Shown: piece after piece, positions 43,452-53,193 of the stretch | How the letters are laid out: each line of letters starts with the position of its first letter | How positions within the stretch are numbered: the stretch's first letter is position 1 | NCBI GenBank assembly: GCA_023412495.1 | Contig: JAEYNP010000031.1 | Location: 31,762-95,761 of the forward strand | Length of the DNA: 64,000 nt | Source: Pseudomonadota bacterium | GTDB lineage: Bacteria > Desulfobacterota > Desulfobulbia > Desulfobulbales > Desulfocapsaceae | Direction of reading: 5' to 3' | Notes under the pieces: model-generated | What the model was told of the DNA's origin: nothing | The model's input: the letters and a program-made list of their open reading frames with translations, nothing else | Databases searched by the model: none | Translations under genes and position numbers: made by a program

Positions 43452-45041
43452 ATGTTTTGCTTTCAGTGTCAGGAGACGGCTAAGAACAGCGGTTGCACGA
43501 TCAAGGGTGTGTGCGGCAAGCATGAAGAGACCGCCAATTCAGGACATGCTGCTCTTCGTCCTGCGAGGTATGGCCGTCTACTCGGAAAAGCTGAAAGAAC
43601 TTGGCAAGCCAGAACGTAATCATGACGAGTTCGTGCTGAAGGGCCTGTTCGCCACGATAACCAATGCAAACTGGTCCGACAGCCGTTTCGTCGGCATGAT
43701 TGAGGAGGGGCTTAAGCGGCGTGATAGCCTGCGGGAGGCTTTTTTCGCTGCCTACAAGGAAAAAAACAGCCGGGACTATACCAACACCCTGCCCGACGAA
43801 GCCGTCTGGTCCGGCGTCGCCACCGATTTTCCCGAGAAAGCCAAGACTGTCGGCATACTACGGACAGCCAACGAGGATGTGCGCTCCCTCCGGGAGATGC
43901 TGATCATTGGCCTCAAGGGCATCGCCGCATATGCAGAACACGCGGCAGTCCTGGGCTATCGCAAGGAAGAGATTGGCGATTTTATGTTCGAGGCCCTGGC
44001 GTCAGTGACCAAGGACCTGCCGGTGGAGGACATGATCGCCCTGGTAATGAAAGCTGGCCAGACTGCAGTTACGACCATGGCCCTCCTCGATGAGCCAATA
44101 CCAGCACCTACGGTCATCCGGAAATAACCGAGGTGAATATCGGCGTGCGGAGCAACCCCGGCATTTTGATCAGCGGTCATGACCTGAAAGACATGGAGGA
44201 ATTGCTCAAACAGACCGACGGGACCGGAGTTGATGTGTACACCCACGGAGAGATGCTGCCGGCAAATTATTATCCTGCTTTCAAGAAATTCCCGCATCTC
44301 GCTGGGAATTACGGTGGTTCCTGGTTTCACCAGTTGGATGATTTTGAGAACTTCAATGGACCAATCTTATTGACGACCAACTGCCTGGTGCCGTTGAGAA
44401 AGACCAGCACCTACCTTCACCGGCTGTATACGACCGGCGTAGTTGGCTATGATGGCTCCACCAAACCGCCGACAGAGATAGAAAAAGGCTCTATTGTCGG
44501 AGGCTTTGCCCATAATCAGGTTCTAACCTTGGCGGACAAAGTGGTGGATGCCGTTAAATCCGGGGCGATAAAGCGTTTCGTAGTCATGGGTGGCTGCGAT
44601 GGCCGTCATAAATCGAGAGAATATTTTACAGAGGTTGCCCAAAGCCTGCCGAAGGATACTGTCATTCTTACAGCTGGCTGTGCCAAATTCAGGTACAACA
44701 AGCTTAATCTTGGTGATATTGGAGGAATTCCAAGGGTACTTGATGCTGGTCAGTGCAACGATTGCTATTCCCTTGCTGTCATTGCTCTGAAGCTTAAAGA
44801 GGTGTTTGGTCTCGATGATCTCAATAAGCTCCCGTTGTCATTTGACATTGCTTGGTACGAACAAAAGGCAGTGGCGGTACTGTTAGCTCTGCTTTATCTG
44901 GGTGTGAAGGGGATTCGCCTTGGCCCTACGCTACCGGGCTTCCTCTCTCCTAATGTAGCAAATGTACTGGTAGATAAATTCAATATTAAGCTTATCACTT
45001 CACCCCAAGAAGACCTTGCTGCAATGATGGCGGGAAACTAA
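43452..45041 (+). pseudogene. hcp: Hydroxylamine reductase / hybrid cluster protein Hcp, two frameshifts
   Basis: The ATG at 43452 has AAGGAGG upstream and begins [15 protein letters not shown], the class-typical N-terminal Fe-S motif (C3, C6, C15, C21). After EETAN the frame breaks near 43539. The protein continues in the +1 frame as [19 protein letters not shown] to ALLDE. It breaks again near 44095 and returns to the first frame at [11 protein letters not shown]. From there to 45041 the sequence is intact, with hybrid-cluster residues in [23 protein letters not shown] and [10 protein letters not shown]. The breaks fit a 2-base and a 1-base deletion. Hcp reduces NO or hydroxylamine in anaerobes. 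It is either recent decay or assembly error. Confidence 0.85.
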
Positions 45042-45109
45042 AAAATGCCTTTTAATCTTGGTTCCTGCATTCTTTTTTGAGCCGGAGAAATAGAGACAGG
45101 CATTCTAAT

Positions 45110-45146
45110 TTGAGACGTCGACTGCTAATTGCATCAGACGTCTCAA
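45110..45146. repeat. Hairpin with GAGACGTC stem (after hcp)
   Basis: TTGAGACGTC / GACGTCTCAA, a perfect 10-bp stem 70 bp after the hcp stop. It shares the GAGACGTC core with the hairpin after nrfA, so the pair brackets hcp. Confidence 0.55.
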
Positions 45147-45200
45147 TTCCCGGATGCAAAGTCAGAGCAGGAAATACAATCAAGACATTTTCCTCCACGT

Positions 45201-45417
45201 ATGGTCCATGATCTTTTCAATTATGACGCTTACGTTTATCAGGAGAAAACCTGGGTCCGGTTGGAAAATTATCGGTATAAAGTCTTTGAAGGTCTTGCCA
45301 AACCCTATACTCTTGGCCCTGATGTAAAGCGGTTGCGCGCTGTTCGCCTATCATGATATAGAGCCTGACGAAGCTTTGCCTAAAGCTATGGTTCAGGGAG
45401 TAATCGAGACAATATAA
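45201..45417 (+). pseudogene. Short unknown protein, apparently frameshifted
   Basis: From ATG 45201 the frame reads MVHDLFNYDAYVYQEKTWV to DVKRLRA and then ends at 45356 after four odd residues. One base away the sequence continues FAYHDIEPDEALPK to a stop at 45417. Joined, this gives about 72 residues of sensible composition. It has no recognised family. The single-base break resembles those in hcp. It may alternatively be a short protein ending at 45356. Confidence 0.4.
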
Positions 45418-45422
45418 GGCTC

Positions 45423-46610
45423 ATGGATATCAGACAACTGAAAGGCATTGCAACTCTGGCCTCTTGCATGACAGCCGTCCTCTGGGTCGCTGGAACCGGG
45501 GCAATTCCCTCTTCCCTGGAAATCATCCGTCTTGCCCTTCTCGCCGCCCTGCTCCTTGCGATGAGGGTTCTCTTTCTCAAGGATATTCCCTCCCCGACCG
45601 CCTCCGGGGCAATCGTCATGGCCAACGGTATTTTCATCAATGGTGCCATAATCGAGTTTCCCTTGCTCGATGGCCTCGCCCAGTCTTTTGTACTGATTCT
45701 CTTTCTTCTCCTCCTCTTTATCGCCGCCTCCTATCTTGCGGATGTGGTGCGGGGCAGGGCTTTCGAGGCGCATTTCGCCCATCCCGTCGGACGCTTTGCC
45801 GTCGGCACCTGGATTGCCGGAACCTCCGTCTGCGGCGTCGCCCTCTGCCTGCGACTGCCGGACTGGAAACCGCTGGTGCAGTTCATGGTCATCGGCAACC
45901 TCGGCCTTTGGCTCTACTTCGTCTATAGGGCAATGGGGAGCTTTGTTCGGTTCTTTCTCGATGGACCTAAACATAAAGTGCACGGTGTTCTGCTCCTCTC
46001 CACCGTCAGCACGCAGTCGCTCGTGATCGTGTGGAAGGCAGCCTTTGGCGACAGCTCGATCTATCGCCTGGTTGCTCCCTGGGCGATCCTGCTCGGGCTG
46101 GTGTTTTACTTCGTGAGTTTTTTTTTGATTGTAAAGAGGTACTGGCGTGAGGGCGGCGATTTCGATCTGGACCGGGACTGGTTCAACACCAACTGCATCA
46201 CCCACGGCGCGATGTCGATCACCGGCCTGGCGAGCACAGTGTGCGAGGTGGTGCCCGGCGGCCTCACCCTCCTGATCTGGCTATGGGCCGTATCCTGGTT
46301 TTTTCTTATCGAAGCCGTCGAGATCGCCCGCGCCGTCAAGCGCACTTCGCTCTATGGCCTTTCAAAGGGACTCCTCGTATACGATCCCACTCAATGGTCA
46401 CGAAACTTTACTTTCGGCATGCTATATGCCTTCACCTGGAACTTCAATCTGGCACAAAGCGTGAGCGCAGGCTCTTTTCTGCCGGTCTTCCGCCAGGCCT
46501 TCCTCGACTCTCTCGCCTGGGTGGTTCTCCTGTTTCTGCTCGTTGAAATCTGCATATTTTTCCGCGATCGACTCGCTCTTGCCCCCGTCGCAACCGAGAC
46601 CAGCAACTGA
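45423..46610 (+). CDS. Ten-helix membrane protein, possibly SLAC1/TehA-type (TDT) transporter
   Basis: A 395-residue protein with about ten strongly hydrophobic helices and short loops. Glycine-rich helix starts such as GTWIAGTSVCGVAL and the line NCITHGAMSITGLA recall the TDT/SLAC1 transporter family, but a match is not certain. Residues in TWNFNLAQSV could line a pore. It sits between hcp and narGHJI and is convergent with narI, one base apart. Transport of an anion such as nitrite is a context guess. AAGG lies four bases before the ATG. Confidence 0.55.
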   Translation: MDIRQLKGIATLASCMTAVLWVAGTGAIPSSLEIIRLALLAALLLAMRVLFLKDIPSPTASGAIVMANGIFINGAIIEFPLLDGLAQSFVLILFLLLLFIAASYLADVVRGRAFEAHFAHPVGRFAVGTWIAGTSVCGVALCLRLPDWKPLVQFMVIGNLGLWLYFVYRAMGSFVRFFLDGPKHKVHGVLLLSTVSTQSLVIVWKAAFGDSSIYRLVAPWAILLGLVFYFVSFFLIVKRYWREGGDFDLDRDWFNTNCITHGAMSITGLASTVCEVVPGGLTLLIWLWAVSWFFLIEAVEIARAVKRTSLYGLSKGLLVYDPTQWSRNFTFGMLYAFTWNFNLAQSVSAGSFLPVFRQAFLDSLAWVVLLFLLVEICIFFRDRLALAPVATETSN

Positions 46611-46611
46611 A

Positions 46612-47283
46612 TTACTCAACGACCCTGCGCCGGAACACCAGCCAGCTCCGGGGAAAATAGCTTAAGGGAACACTCCAGATGTGCACGAGCCGACTGAACG
46701 GGGAAAATGCCAGCAGGGCCAGGGCGCTGAGGACATGCACCTGGTAGCTTAACGGCACTTCCCGCATCAGATCTGGATCCGGCGAAAAGGTGACGATGCC
46801 CCTGATCCACGGGGCTACCGAGTACAATACGTCATAGTGGCCGAATAGGACATTGTAAAGACCGGTGCCGCCGACGAAGATCAGGCCGGCAAGGGTCAGG
46901 TAATCGTTCCGGCTGGTGGTGGCCCGAATTCGCGGGACAGTGAGGCGGCGAATGAGAAGGAAGCCGAGGCCCGCAACTGCCGCAACACCGATCGCGAGGC
47001 CGCTGTAACGGGCGATTGCCGTGTGGGCTGCGGCGTCGATCCCGAACATGTCGAAAATCCGTTGGGGGATGAGGAGTCCTCCGGCATGCCCGAAAAGGGT
47101 GAGGAGGATGCCCCAGTGGAATATTGTCGTGCCGAGGAACAATTTTCGCTTTTCCAGGAATTCGCTTGACTGCGCGTTCCAGCGATAGCGATCGGTCAGG
47201 TAGCGGGAGAGATGGCCGCCGGTGAAGATCGTCAGCGCAATATAGGGGAAGACCAGAAATGCCAGGATGATGCTCAAGTCCAT
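46612..47283 (-). CDS. narI: Nitrate reductase gamma subunit NarI
   Basis: A 223-residue cytochrome b subunit with five membrane helices that oxidises quinol and passes electrons to NarH. Heme b ligand histidines are seen in TIFHWGILLTLFGHAGG and YQVHVLSALAL / SRLVHIW. It starts at ATG 47283, one base after narJ, with AGAGGTG before it. The longer ORF upstream overlaps narJ and is spurious. It closes the narGHJI operon. Confidence 0.95.
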   Translation of the reverse strand: MDLSIILAFLVFPYIALTIFTGGHLSRYLTDRYRWNAQSSEFLEKRKLFLGTTIFHWGILLTLFGHAGGLLIPQRIFDMFGIDAAAHTAIARYSGLAIGVAAVAGLGFLLIRRLTVPRIRATTSRNDYLTLAGLIFVGGTGLYNVLFGHYDVLYSVAPWIRGIVTFSPDPDLMREVPLSYQVHVLSALALLAFSPFSRLVHIWSVPLSYFPRSWLVFRRRVVE

Positions 47284-47284
47284 A

Positions 47285-47833
47285 TCACACCTCTTTTTTT
47301 GCCACGTCGGGGGTAATCGCCATGCCATTACAGATGTCCACCGCCAGTTCCAGGAGGACCGCATAGGGGTGGTGTTTTTTTGCCAGCCGTTCGACGAGAA
47401 TAGGAATGGTGCCGAGGCAGGAGCGAAGCAGGGCGGCGTCTCCGGGTTCCGGGCAGATTGCAAGAAATTCCAGGATCATCGGCAAGTAATCCGGCAGCTC
47501 ACCGGTGGCGGTGTCATATCCCTCCCGCTGGTACACCCGCAGCAGCCCCGCCAAGGCCTTGCCGCGATCCTCGCTGTCGCCCATGAGGTGATAGGTCAGG
47601 TGCAGGCTGGTGGCCGGATCGAGGTCGAAGGCCGAGGTGTAGGTCTCCTGCAGCCCCAGGGGCGGAGTCTTTTCGGCATAGGCCAAGAACTCCACCAGGA
47701 GCCGCCGGCGCCGCTCGTCGGCCACCGCATTCACCAGCCCACTCACTTCCGGCAGTTCCGCGCGCCATGAGCTGTCCGGGTAGTCGAGCAGAAACGCCAG
47801 CAGCCTGCATTCTCTACGGTCGCTTTCGATCAT
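47285..47833 (-). CDS. narJ: Nitrate reductase assembly chaperone NarJ
   Basis: A 182-residue helical chaperone of the TorD/NarJ type that inserts molybdenum cofactor into NarG. Family traits are LLAFLLDYPDSSWRAEL, TYTSAFDLDPATSLHLTYHL and YLPMILEFLA. AAAAAGGAGG stands before its ATG. The gene is 21 bp after narH and one base before narI, in the usual order. Confidence 0.93.
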   Translation of the reverse strand: MIESDRRECRLLAFLLDYPDSSWRAELPEVSGLVNAVADERRRRLLVEFLAYAEKTPPLGLQETYTSAFDLDPATSLHLTYHLMGDSEDRGKALAGLLRVYQREGYDTATGELPDYLPMILEFLAICPEPGDAALLRSCLGTIPILVERLAKKHHPYAVLLELAVDICNGMAITPDVAKKEV

Positions 47834-47854
47834 GGGATCCTCCTTTTTCCTCTG

Positions 47855-49279
47855 TTATCGGTACTCGGGAAAACCTGCGCAGCCCCGGACATCGTGCAGC
47901 GGACTTTTGTCCGGCTGGCTGGCTGTGGGCACGACAAACCGATCTTCGAGTCTGGCAATGGCGAGAAGTTCGTAGATCCGGAGGATGCTTGCCGCATCGA
48001 GGCCCACGGCGGCCGGGATCGTCTCGTCGGCCTTCTTCTCCACCCGCACCGACCGCATGTAGGCCCGGACCGCGGCGAGGCGCTTCAGGGCCATTCGCAC
48101 CGGTCCCTCGTCGCCCGCGGTGAGCAGGTTGGCGAGGTACTGCACCGGAATCCTGAGATTGTCGACCGCATTCCCGGGATCCTCGTTGCCAGCGAAGGTC
48201 TCCACCGGGCTGAGGGGCGGGATATACCAGACCATGGGCAGGGTCCGGAACTCGGGATGGAGCGGCAGGGCAAGCTGCCAGGTTTTGGCCAGCGGATAGA
48301 TCGGCGACCGCCGGGCGGCGGCCAGCACATGCTCGGGGATGCCCTGGCGCCGGGCGGCGTCCACGGTGTCCGGAGCGGCCGGGTCGAGAAAGAGATCCAG
48401 GTGCGCCGGATAGGCCTGCCGGTCGGTTGCGACCGCCGCGGCCTCATGGATGCGGTCCGCATCGTAGAGGACCACCCCGATGTAGCGGATGCGGCCGACG
48501 CAGCTGTGGGCGCAGAGGGTCGAGAGGCCGGCCTCGGTCCGAGGGTAGCAGAAGATGCATTTCTCGGAGCGACCGGTCTTCCAGTTGAAGTAAACCTTCT
48601 TGTAGGGGCAGCCGGACACGCAGTAGCGCCATCCCCGGCACCGCTCCTGATCGACCAGCACGATGCCGTCCTCGTCCCGCTTGTACAGCGCCCCCGACGG
48701 GCACGAGGCGACGCAGGCCGGGTTGAGGCAGTGTTCGCAGAGCCGAGGTAGGTAGAACATGAAGACCCGCCGAAACGAAAGGTAGACGGCGTGGTCAAGG
48801 CCGTGGAAGTTGACGTCGCGGGGGCCGGTCTCGCAGACGCCTGCCAGGTCGTCCTCCCAGTTGGGTCCCCACCGGATGCGCATGGTCTCCCCGGTGAGCT
48901 GGGATCTGGGGCGGGCCGCCGGCTGATGTTTCTTGCCGGGGGCGGCGATCAGGTTGTCGTAGTTGTAGTCCCACGGCTCATAGTAATCGTCGATCACGGG
49001 GAGGTCGGGGTTGTGAAAAATCCGGGCGACCTTGCGGAGGCGGCCGCCGGCCCTGAGGCCGAGCTCACCGTTCTCCATGATCCAGCCGCCCTGCATGCGC
49101 GACTGGTTCTCCCATTCCCGGGGGTAGCCGATCCCGGGTTTTGTCTCCACGTTGTTGAACCACATGTATTCGGCGCCCTGGCGATTGGTCCAGACATTCT
49201 TGCACGGGATGCTGCAGGTATGGCAGCCGATGCATTTGTCCAGGTTGAGCACCATCGACAATTGGGCTTTAATCTTCAT
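47855..49279 (-). CDS. narH: Nitrate reductase beta subunit NarH
   Basis: A 474-residue Fe-S subunit with four cluster motifs: CIGCHTCSIPCK, CEHCLNPACVASCP, CRGWRYCVSGCP and CIFC plus a distal Cys pair. The Trp in the third motif is the NarH hallmark for the [3Fe-4S] cluster. It carries electrons from NarI to NarG on the cytoplasmic face. GGAGG lies before ATG 49279, and it overlaps the end of narG by 11 bp. Confidence 0.96.
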   Translation of the reverse strand: MKIKAQLSMVLNLDKCIGCHTCSIPCKNVWTNRQGAEYMWFNNVETKPGIGYPREWENQSRMQGGWIMENGELGLRAGGRLRKVARIFHNPDLPVIDDYYEPWDYNYDNLIAAPGKKHQPAARPRSQLTGETMRIRWGPNWEDDLAGVCETGPRDVNFHGLDHAVYLSFRRVFMFYLPRLCEHCLNPACVASCPSGALYKRDEDGIVLVDQERCRGWRYCVSGCPYKKVYFNWKTGRSEKCIFCYPRTEAGLSTLCAHSCVGRIRYIGVVLYDADRIHEAAAVATDRQAYPAHLDLFLDPAAPDTVDAARRQGIPEHVLAAARRSPIYPLAKTWQLALPLHPEFRTLPMVWYIPPLSPVETFAGNEDPGNAVDNLRIPVQYLANLLTAGDEGPVRMALKRLAAVRAYMRSVRVEKKADETIPAAVGLDAASILRIYELLAIARLEDRFVVPTASQPDKSPLHDVRGCAGFPEYR

Positions 49280-52200
49280 ACCAATCCACCTCCCCGGCCT
49301 TGCGGACCACGATCACCTCGTCGCGCTGGGAGCCGACAGGACCGTAGTAGTTGAAACCGTAGCTGAGTTGGGCGTAGCCGCCGATCATGTGCGTCGGTTT
49401 GACCATGATGCGGGTCACGCTGTTGTGGGTGCCGCCCCGCTTGCCGGAGAGCGGCGACCCCGGGGTGTTGACCAGGCGTTCCTGGGCGTGATACATGAAG
49501 GCCTTGCCGGTCGGAATCCGGTGGCTGACCACGGCCTTGGCCATGACCACGCCGTTTTCGTTGAAACATTCGAGCCAGTCGTTGTCCCTGACCTCCAGGG
49601 TGCGGGCGTCCTCATCGCTGATCCAGATGGCCTCGCCGCCGCGAAACAGGGTGAGCATGATCAAGGTTTCCGAATAGGTGCTGTGGATCGACCATTTGGA
49701 GTGGGGGGTGATGTAGTTGAGAGCCAGGACCTTTCGGCCGTCAAGGCTTATGCCCGGCTTCATGCGGGCAAGAGCGGCCGAGGCGCTGTAGGAGAGGTTG
49801 TCGGCCGGCAGATTCAAGGGCGGCCGGTAGACTGGGAGCCCCTCGCCAAAGTCGAGCATCCAGGGGTGGTCCAGGTAGAAATGGGCCCTGCCGGTCAGCG
49901 TCCTGAACGGCACCTTCTCCTCGATGTTGATCACGAAGGGCGAATACCGCCTGGTTTCCGATTCGATGCCGCTCCACACCGGCGAGGTGATGATCTTCCG
50001 GGGCTGGGCCGTTATATCATTAAAGGAGATTTTTTCGCCCCGCCGGTCCGCACTGAGGTGCGAAAGGGCAAGGCCGGTCTTTTTCTCAAGCGTCTTCCAG
50101 GACTTGACCGCGGTCTCGCCGTTGGTTTCGGGCGCGATGCCAAGGATGGCCTCGGCCGCCTGCTTGGCGGTGGCGAGAGACGGCAGGCCGTGGCTCTTGC
50201 CGGGAGTCGTCACCGTGCCGAGTCTTGCGGCGAGTTCCTCATACTCGTCTTTCCCCGACCAGGCGATGCCTTTGGACCCCACGCCGACCTTGTGGACGAG
50301 CGGGCCCAGTGCCGTCATCATCTTGTAGACGCCCGGGAAATCCCTTTCTATCACCGTAAGCTGGGGCATCGTCCGTCCCGGCAACGGCTCGGCCTCGCCC
50401 CTCTGCCAATCGGCGACCCCGGCCTGGGCGATCTCGCCCGGGCTGTCGTGGAGCAGGGGTGTGGCCACCAGGTCCTTCATCTCGCCCAGATGGACCTTTG
50501 CCAGTTTGGAGAATTTCTCGGCGATGGCGGCGAACTGATCCCAGCTGGTCTTTGCCTCCCACGGCGGGTCGATGGCCGGGTTGAAGGGATGGATGAAGGG
50601 GTGCATGTCGGTGGTGCTAAGATCGTGCATCTCGTACCAGCCGGCCGCCGGCAGGATGATGTCGGAATACATGGCGCTGGTGGACATCCGGATTTCCAGG
50701 GTGACGAGGAGGTCGAGCTTGCCTTCGGGGGCTGGGTCCCGCCATTCAATCTCCTCGGGCCGGCGACTGCTTTCGCCGCCCAAAACGGCATGGTCCGCAC
50801 CCAGCAAGTGCTTGAGGAAATACTCGTGTCCCTTGCTGCTCGACCCCAGCAGGTTGGCCCGCCAGAGAAAGAGGACGCGGGGGAAGTTGTCCGGATGATC
50901 GGGGTCTTCCACCGCGAAGCGGAGGGTGCCGTATTTCAGCTGTTCGACCGCCCGGGCGACGATCTCGGCGTCGGTTGCCGCACCTTTCTCTGCGGCCTCG
51001 CGGCAGATGTCCAGGGGGTTGCGGTTGAACTGGGGATAGGACGGCAACCAGCCGAGGCGGACGGCGAGGGCATTGTAGTCGGCCATGTGGCTGGGGGAGC
51101 CGCCACCGGCCAGGGGCCAGCGAAGGGCTTCGGCGGTGCAGGTATCGTAGCGCCACTGGTCGGTGGCGAAATAGTAAAACGAGGTGCCGTTCTGCTGCCG
51201 GGGCGGACGGATCCAGTCGAGGCCGAAGGCGAGTTGGGCCCAGCCTGCCTGGGGCCGGATCTTTTCCTGCCCTACGTAGTGCGCCCAGCCGCCGCCGTTG
51301 ACCCCCTGGCAGCCGCAGAGGGTCGTGAGGTTGATGATGGTCCGGTAGATCATGTCGCTGTGGAACCAGTGGTTGGTGCCGGCCCCCAAGAAGATCATGG
51401 ACTTGCCCTGGGTCTTGGCGGCGTTTTCGGCGAATTCCCGCGCCACCCTGATGACGTCCTGCCGGGGCACCCCGGTAATCGCTTCCTGCCAGGCCGGGGT
51501 AAAGGGCTGGGGATCGTCGTAGTCCGTAGGGTATTGCACCGAAGCGTCCTGATTCCGGGCATCGTCCTCGGGTCTTGCGATCCCCAGATGGCCGGTCAGC
51601 AGGTCGAAGATCGTGGTGACGAGCATCTCGCCCACGGCCGTGCGGATCGTCTTGACCGGCACCCGGCCGTTTTTCGTCCCCGGGCCCTGGTGGTCGAAAT
51701 AGGGAAAGGTTACGGTCCGCCAGCCGTCGGCGTCACCCGCGTAGCTGAGCAAGGGATCAACCGGGGCCCCGTTTGCGGAATCCTGCAGATGGAGGTTCCA
51801 GCGGCCGCCGATCTCGTCCCAGCGAAAGCCGATGCTGCCGTTGGGGATCACCCAGGTTTTCATGGATTGGTCGAAGAAAACCGTCTTCCACCTTGGGTTG
51901 GTTGTTTCCGTTCCCAGGTCGGCGGCAGTGAGAAAGCGATCGGAGATTAGGGCATCGCCGACGGCCCTGAGCACAACGGTAAAAGGCAGATCTGTAAAGC
52001 GTTTGGCGTAATCGATAAAATATAGGGTGGGGCGGTCGAGATAGAACTCCCTCACGATCACCTGGGTCATGGCCATGGCCAGGGCCGCATCGGTGCCCGC
52101 CCGGGCCGGTAGCCAGGTGTCGGCAAACTTGACGTATTCGGCGTAATCCGGGGCGACCGCCGCCACCATCGCCCCGCGATACCTGGCCTCGGTGAAGAAA

Positions 52201-53024
52201 TGGGCGTCCGGCGTGCGGGTCTGGGGTATATTGGTGCCCCAGACGATCATGTAGGTTGCGTCATACCAGTCGGCGCTCTCGGGCACATCCGTCTGCTCGC
52301 CCCATATCTGCGGCGAGGCCGGGGGCAGGTCGCAGTACCAATCGTAGAAGCTGATGAGGGAGCCGCCGATCAGCGAGAGAAAGCGCGCCCCGGCCGCGTA
52401 GGCGACCATCGACATGGCCGGAATGGGGGTGAAGCCGAAGATCCGGTCCGGCCCGTGGCGCTTTATGGTGTGGATAAGCGAGGCGGCGGCGATTGTCGCG
52501 GCCTCGTCCCAGGACAGCCGGACCAGCCCGCCCTTGCCGCGGTCGCGTTGGTATCGCCGCCGTTTCTCCGGGTCGGTGACGATGTCCCGCCAGGCGGCGA
52601 CCGGATCGCCGTGGGCGGCGAGCGCCTCTCGCCAGAGCTGCAGGAGGGAGGCGCGGATCAGGGGGTATCTCATCCGGACCGGGCTGTAGGTATACCAGGA
52701 AAAGGTCGCGCCCCGGGGGCAGCCTCTCGGTTCGTGATTGGGGAAGCCCTCGCCGCAGGCCGGATAATCGGTGGCTTGAGTTTCCCAGACGATGATGCCG
52801 TCCTTGACATAGACGTCCCACGAGCAGGAGCCGGTGCAGTTGACCCCGTGGGTGGACCGCACCTTCTTGTCGTATTGCCACCGGGCGCGGTAGAAGTGTT
52901 CCCACTCGCGTTGGCCGCAGCGGGTTTCGGCCCAGCCGCCCGAGGCCTTCTCCTCCCGGCAGCCGTCCTCGGTGCTGCGAGGGCGGAAAAAACGAAGCCG
53001 TTTCAGGAAATTTCTGCCGGTCAT
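49269..53024 (-). CDS. narG: Nitrate reductase alpha (catalytic) subunit NarG
   Basis: A 1,251-residue molybdopterin enzyme reducing nitrate to nitrite. The N-terminal [4Fe-4S] motif with His ligand is HGVNCTGSCSWDVY. The line QATDYPACGEGFPNHEPRG and the Asp-bearing NIPQTRTPDAHF follow as in E. coli NarG. The N-terminus RFFRPRS resembles the remnant twin-Arg segment of cytoplasmic NarG, so the active site should face the cytoplasm. ATG 53024 is chosen because AGGAGG lies five bases before it (GTG 53027 is the alternative). An FNR/DNR-type box lies 120 bp upstream. No nitrate transporter is seen next to it. Confidence 0.96.
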   Translation of the reverse strand: MTGRNFLKRLRFFRPRSTEDGCREEKASGGWAETRCGQREWEHFYRARWQYDKKVRSTHGVNCTGSCSWDVYVKDGIIVWETQATDYPACGEGFPNHEPRGCPRGATFSWYTYSPVRMRYPLIRASLLQLWREALAAHGDPVAAWRDIVTDPEKRRRYQRDRGKGGLVRLSWDEAATIAAASLIHTIKRHGPDRIFGFTPIPAMSMVAYAAGARFLSLIGGSLISFYDWYCDLPPASPQIWGEQTDVPESADWYDATYMIVWGTNIPQTRTPDAHFFTEARYRGAMVAAVAPDYAEYVKFADTWLPARAGTDAALAMAMTQVIVREFYLDRPTLYFIDYAKRFTDLPFTVVLRAVGDALISDRFLTAADLGTETTNPRWKTVFFDQSMKTWVIPNGSIGFRWDEIGGRWNLHLQDSANGAPVDPLLSYAGDADGWRTVTFPYFDHQGPGTKNGRVPVKTIRTAVGEMLVTTIFDLLTGHLGIARPEDDARNQDASVQYPTDYDDPQPFTPAWQEAITGVPRQDVIRVAREFAENAAKTQGKSMIFLGAGTNHWFHSDMIYRTIINLTTLCGCQGVNGGGWAHYVGQEKIRPQAGWAQLAFGLDWIRPPRQQNGTSFYYFATDQWRYDTCTAEALRWPLAGGGSPSHMADYNALAVRLGWLPSYPQFNRNPLDICREAAEKGAATDAEIVARAVEQLKYGTLRFAVEDPDHPDNFPRVLFLWRANLLGSSSKGHEYFLKHLLGADHAVLGGESSRRPEEIEWRDPAPEGKLDLLVTLEIRMSTSAMYSDIILPAAGWYEMHDLSTTDMHPFIHPFNPAIDPPWEAKTSWDQFAAIAEKFSKLAKVHLGEMKDLVATPLLHDSPGEIAQAGVADWQRGEAEPLPGRTMPQLTVIERDFPGVYKMMTALGPLVHKVGVGSKGIAWSGKDEYEELAARLGTVTTPGKSHGLPSLATAKQAAEAILGIAPETNGETAVKSWKTLEKKTGLALSHLSADRRGEKISFNDITAQPRKIITSPVWSGIESETRRYSPFVINIEEKVPFRTLTGRAHFYLDHPWMLDFGEGLPVYRPPLNLPADNLSYSASAALARMKPGISLDGRKVLALNYITPHSKWSIHSTYSETLIMLTLFRGGEAIWISDEDARTLEVRDNDWLECFNENGVVMAKAVVSHRIPTGKAFMYHAQERLVNTPGSPLSGKRGGTHNSVTRIMVKPTHMIGGYAQLSYGFNYYGPVGSQRDEVIVVRKAGEVDWYED

Positions 53025-53090
53025 CACTCCCTCCTCAAGAAAAAGTGTAAATTATCGACGTCAGCGGACCACTGGCCCGATATCCTTGGC

Positions 53091-53118
53091 CTGGCATGCC
53101 AATAGATTAACACATTTG
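53091..53118 (-). promoter_or_regulatory. Conserved promoter element of narG (shared with dsrA)
   Basis: Read on the minus strand, TAATCTATTG is followed by ATGCC and GGCC. The same element occurs at 60453-60480 before dsrA. It lies 67-94 bp before the narG ATG, with the FNR/DNR-type box 26 bp further upstream, so it probably contains the -10 region and transcript start. Confidence 0.55.
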
Positions 53119-53143
53119 CGCCGGAAAATAAAAATTTCCGGTC

Positions 53144-53157
53144 TTGATCCAGATCGA
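53144..53157. promoter_or_regulatory. FNR/DNR-type box TTGATCCAGATCGA
   Basis: Matches TTGAT-N4-ATCAA with one mismatch. It is placed upstream of narG and also directly before the hemerythrin remnant on the other strand. DNR/NnrR-type regulators of the CRP/FNR family use such boxes to respond to NO or low oxygen. Confidence 0.65.
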
Positions 53158-53193
53158 GGCCGTAAACCTCTTCCCCCCGGACGGCACCGCCCA

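Noticed and set aside
49152..51950. 932-codon plus-strand ORF opposite narG
   Set aside because: Antisense shadow of a highly conserved GC-rich gene; the minus-strand NarG motifs are unambiguous.
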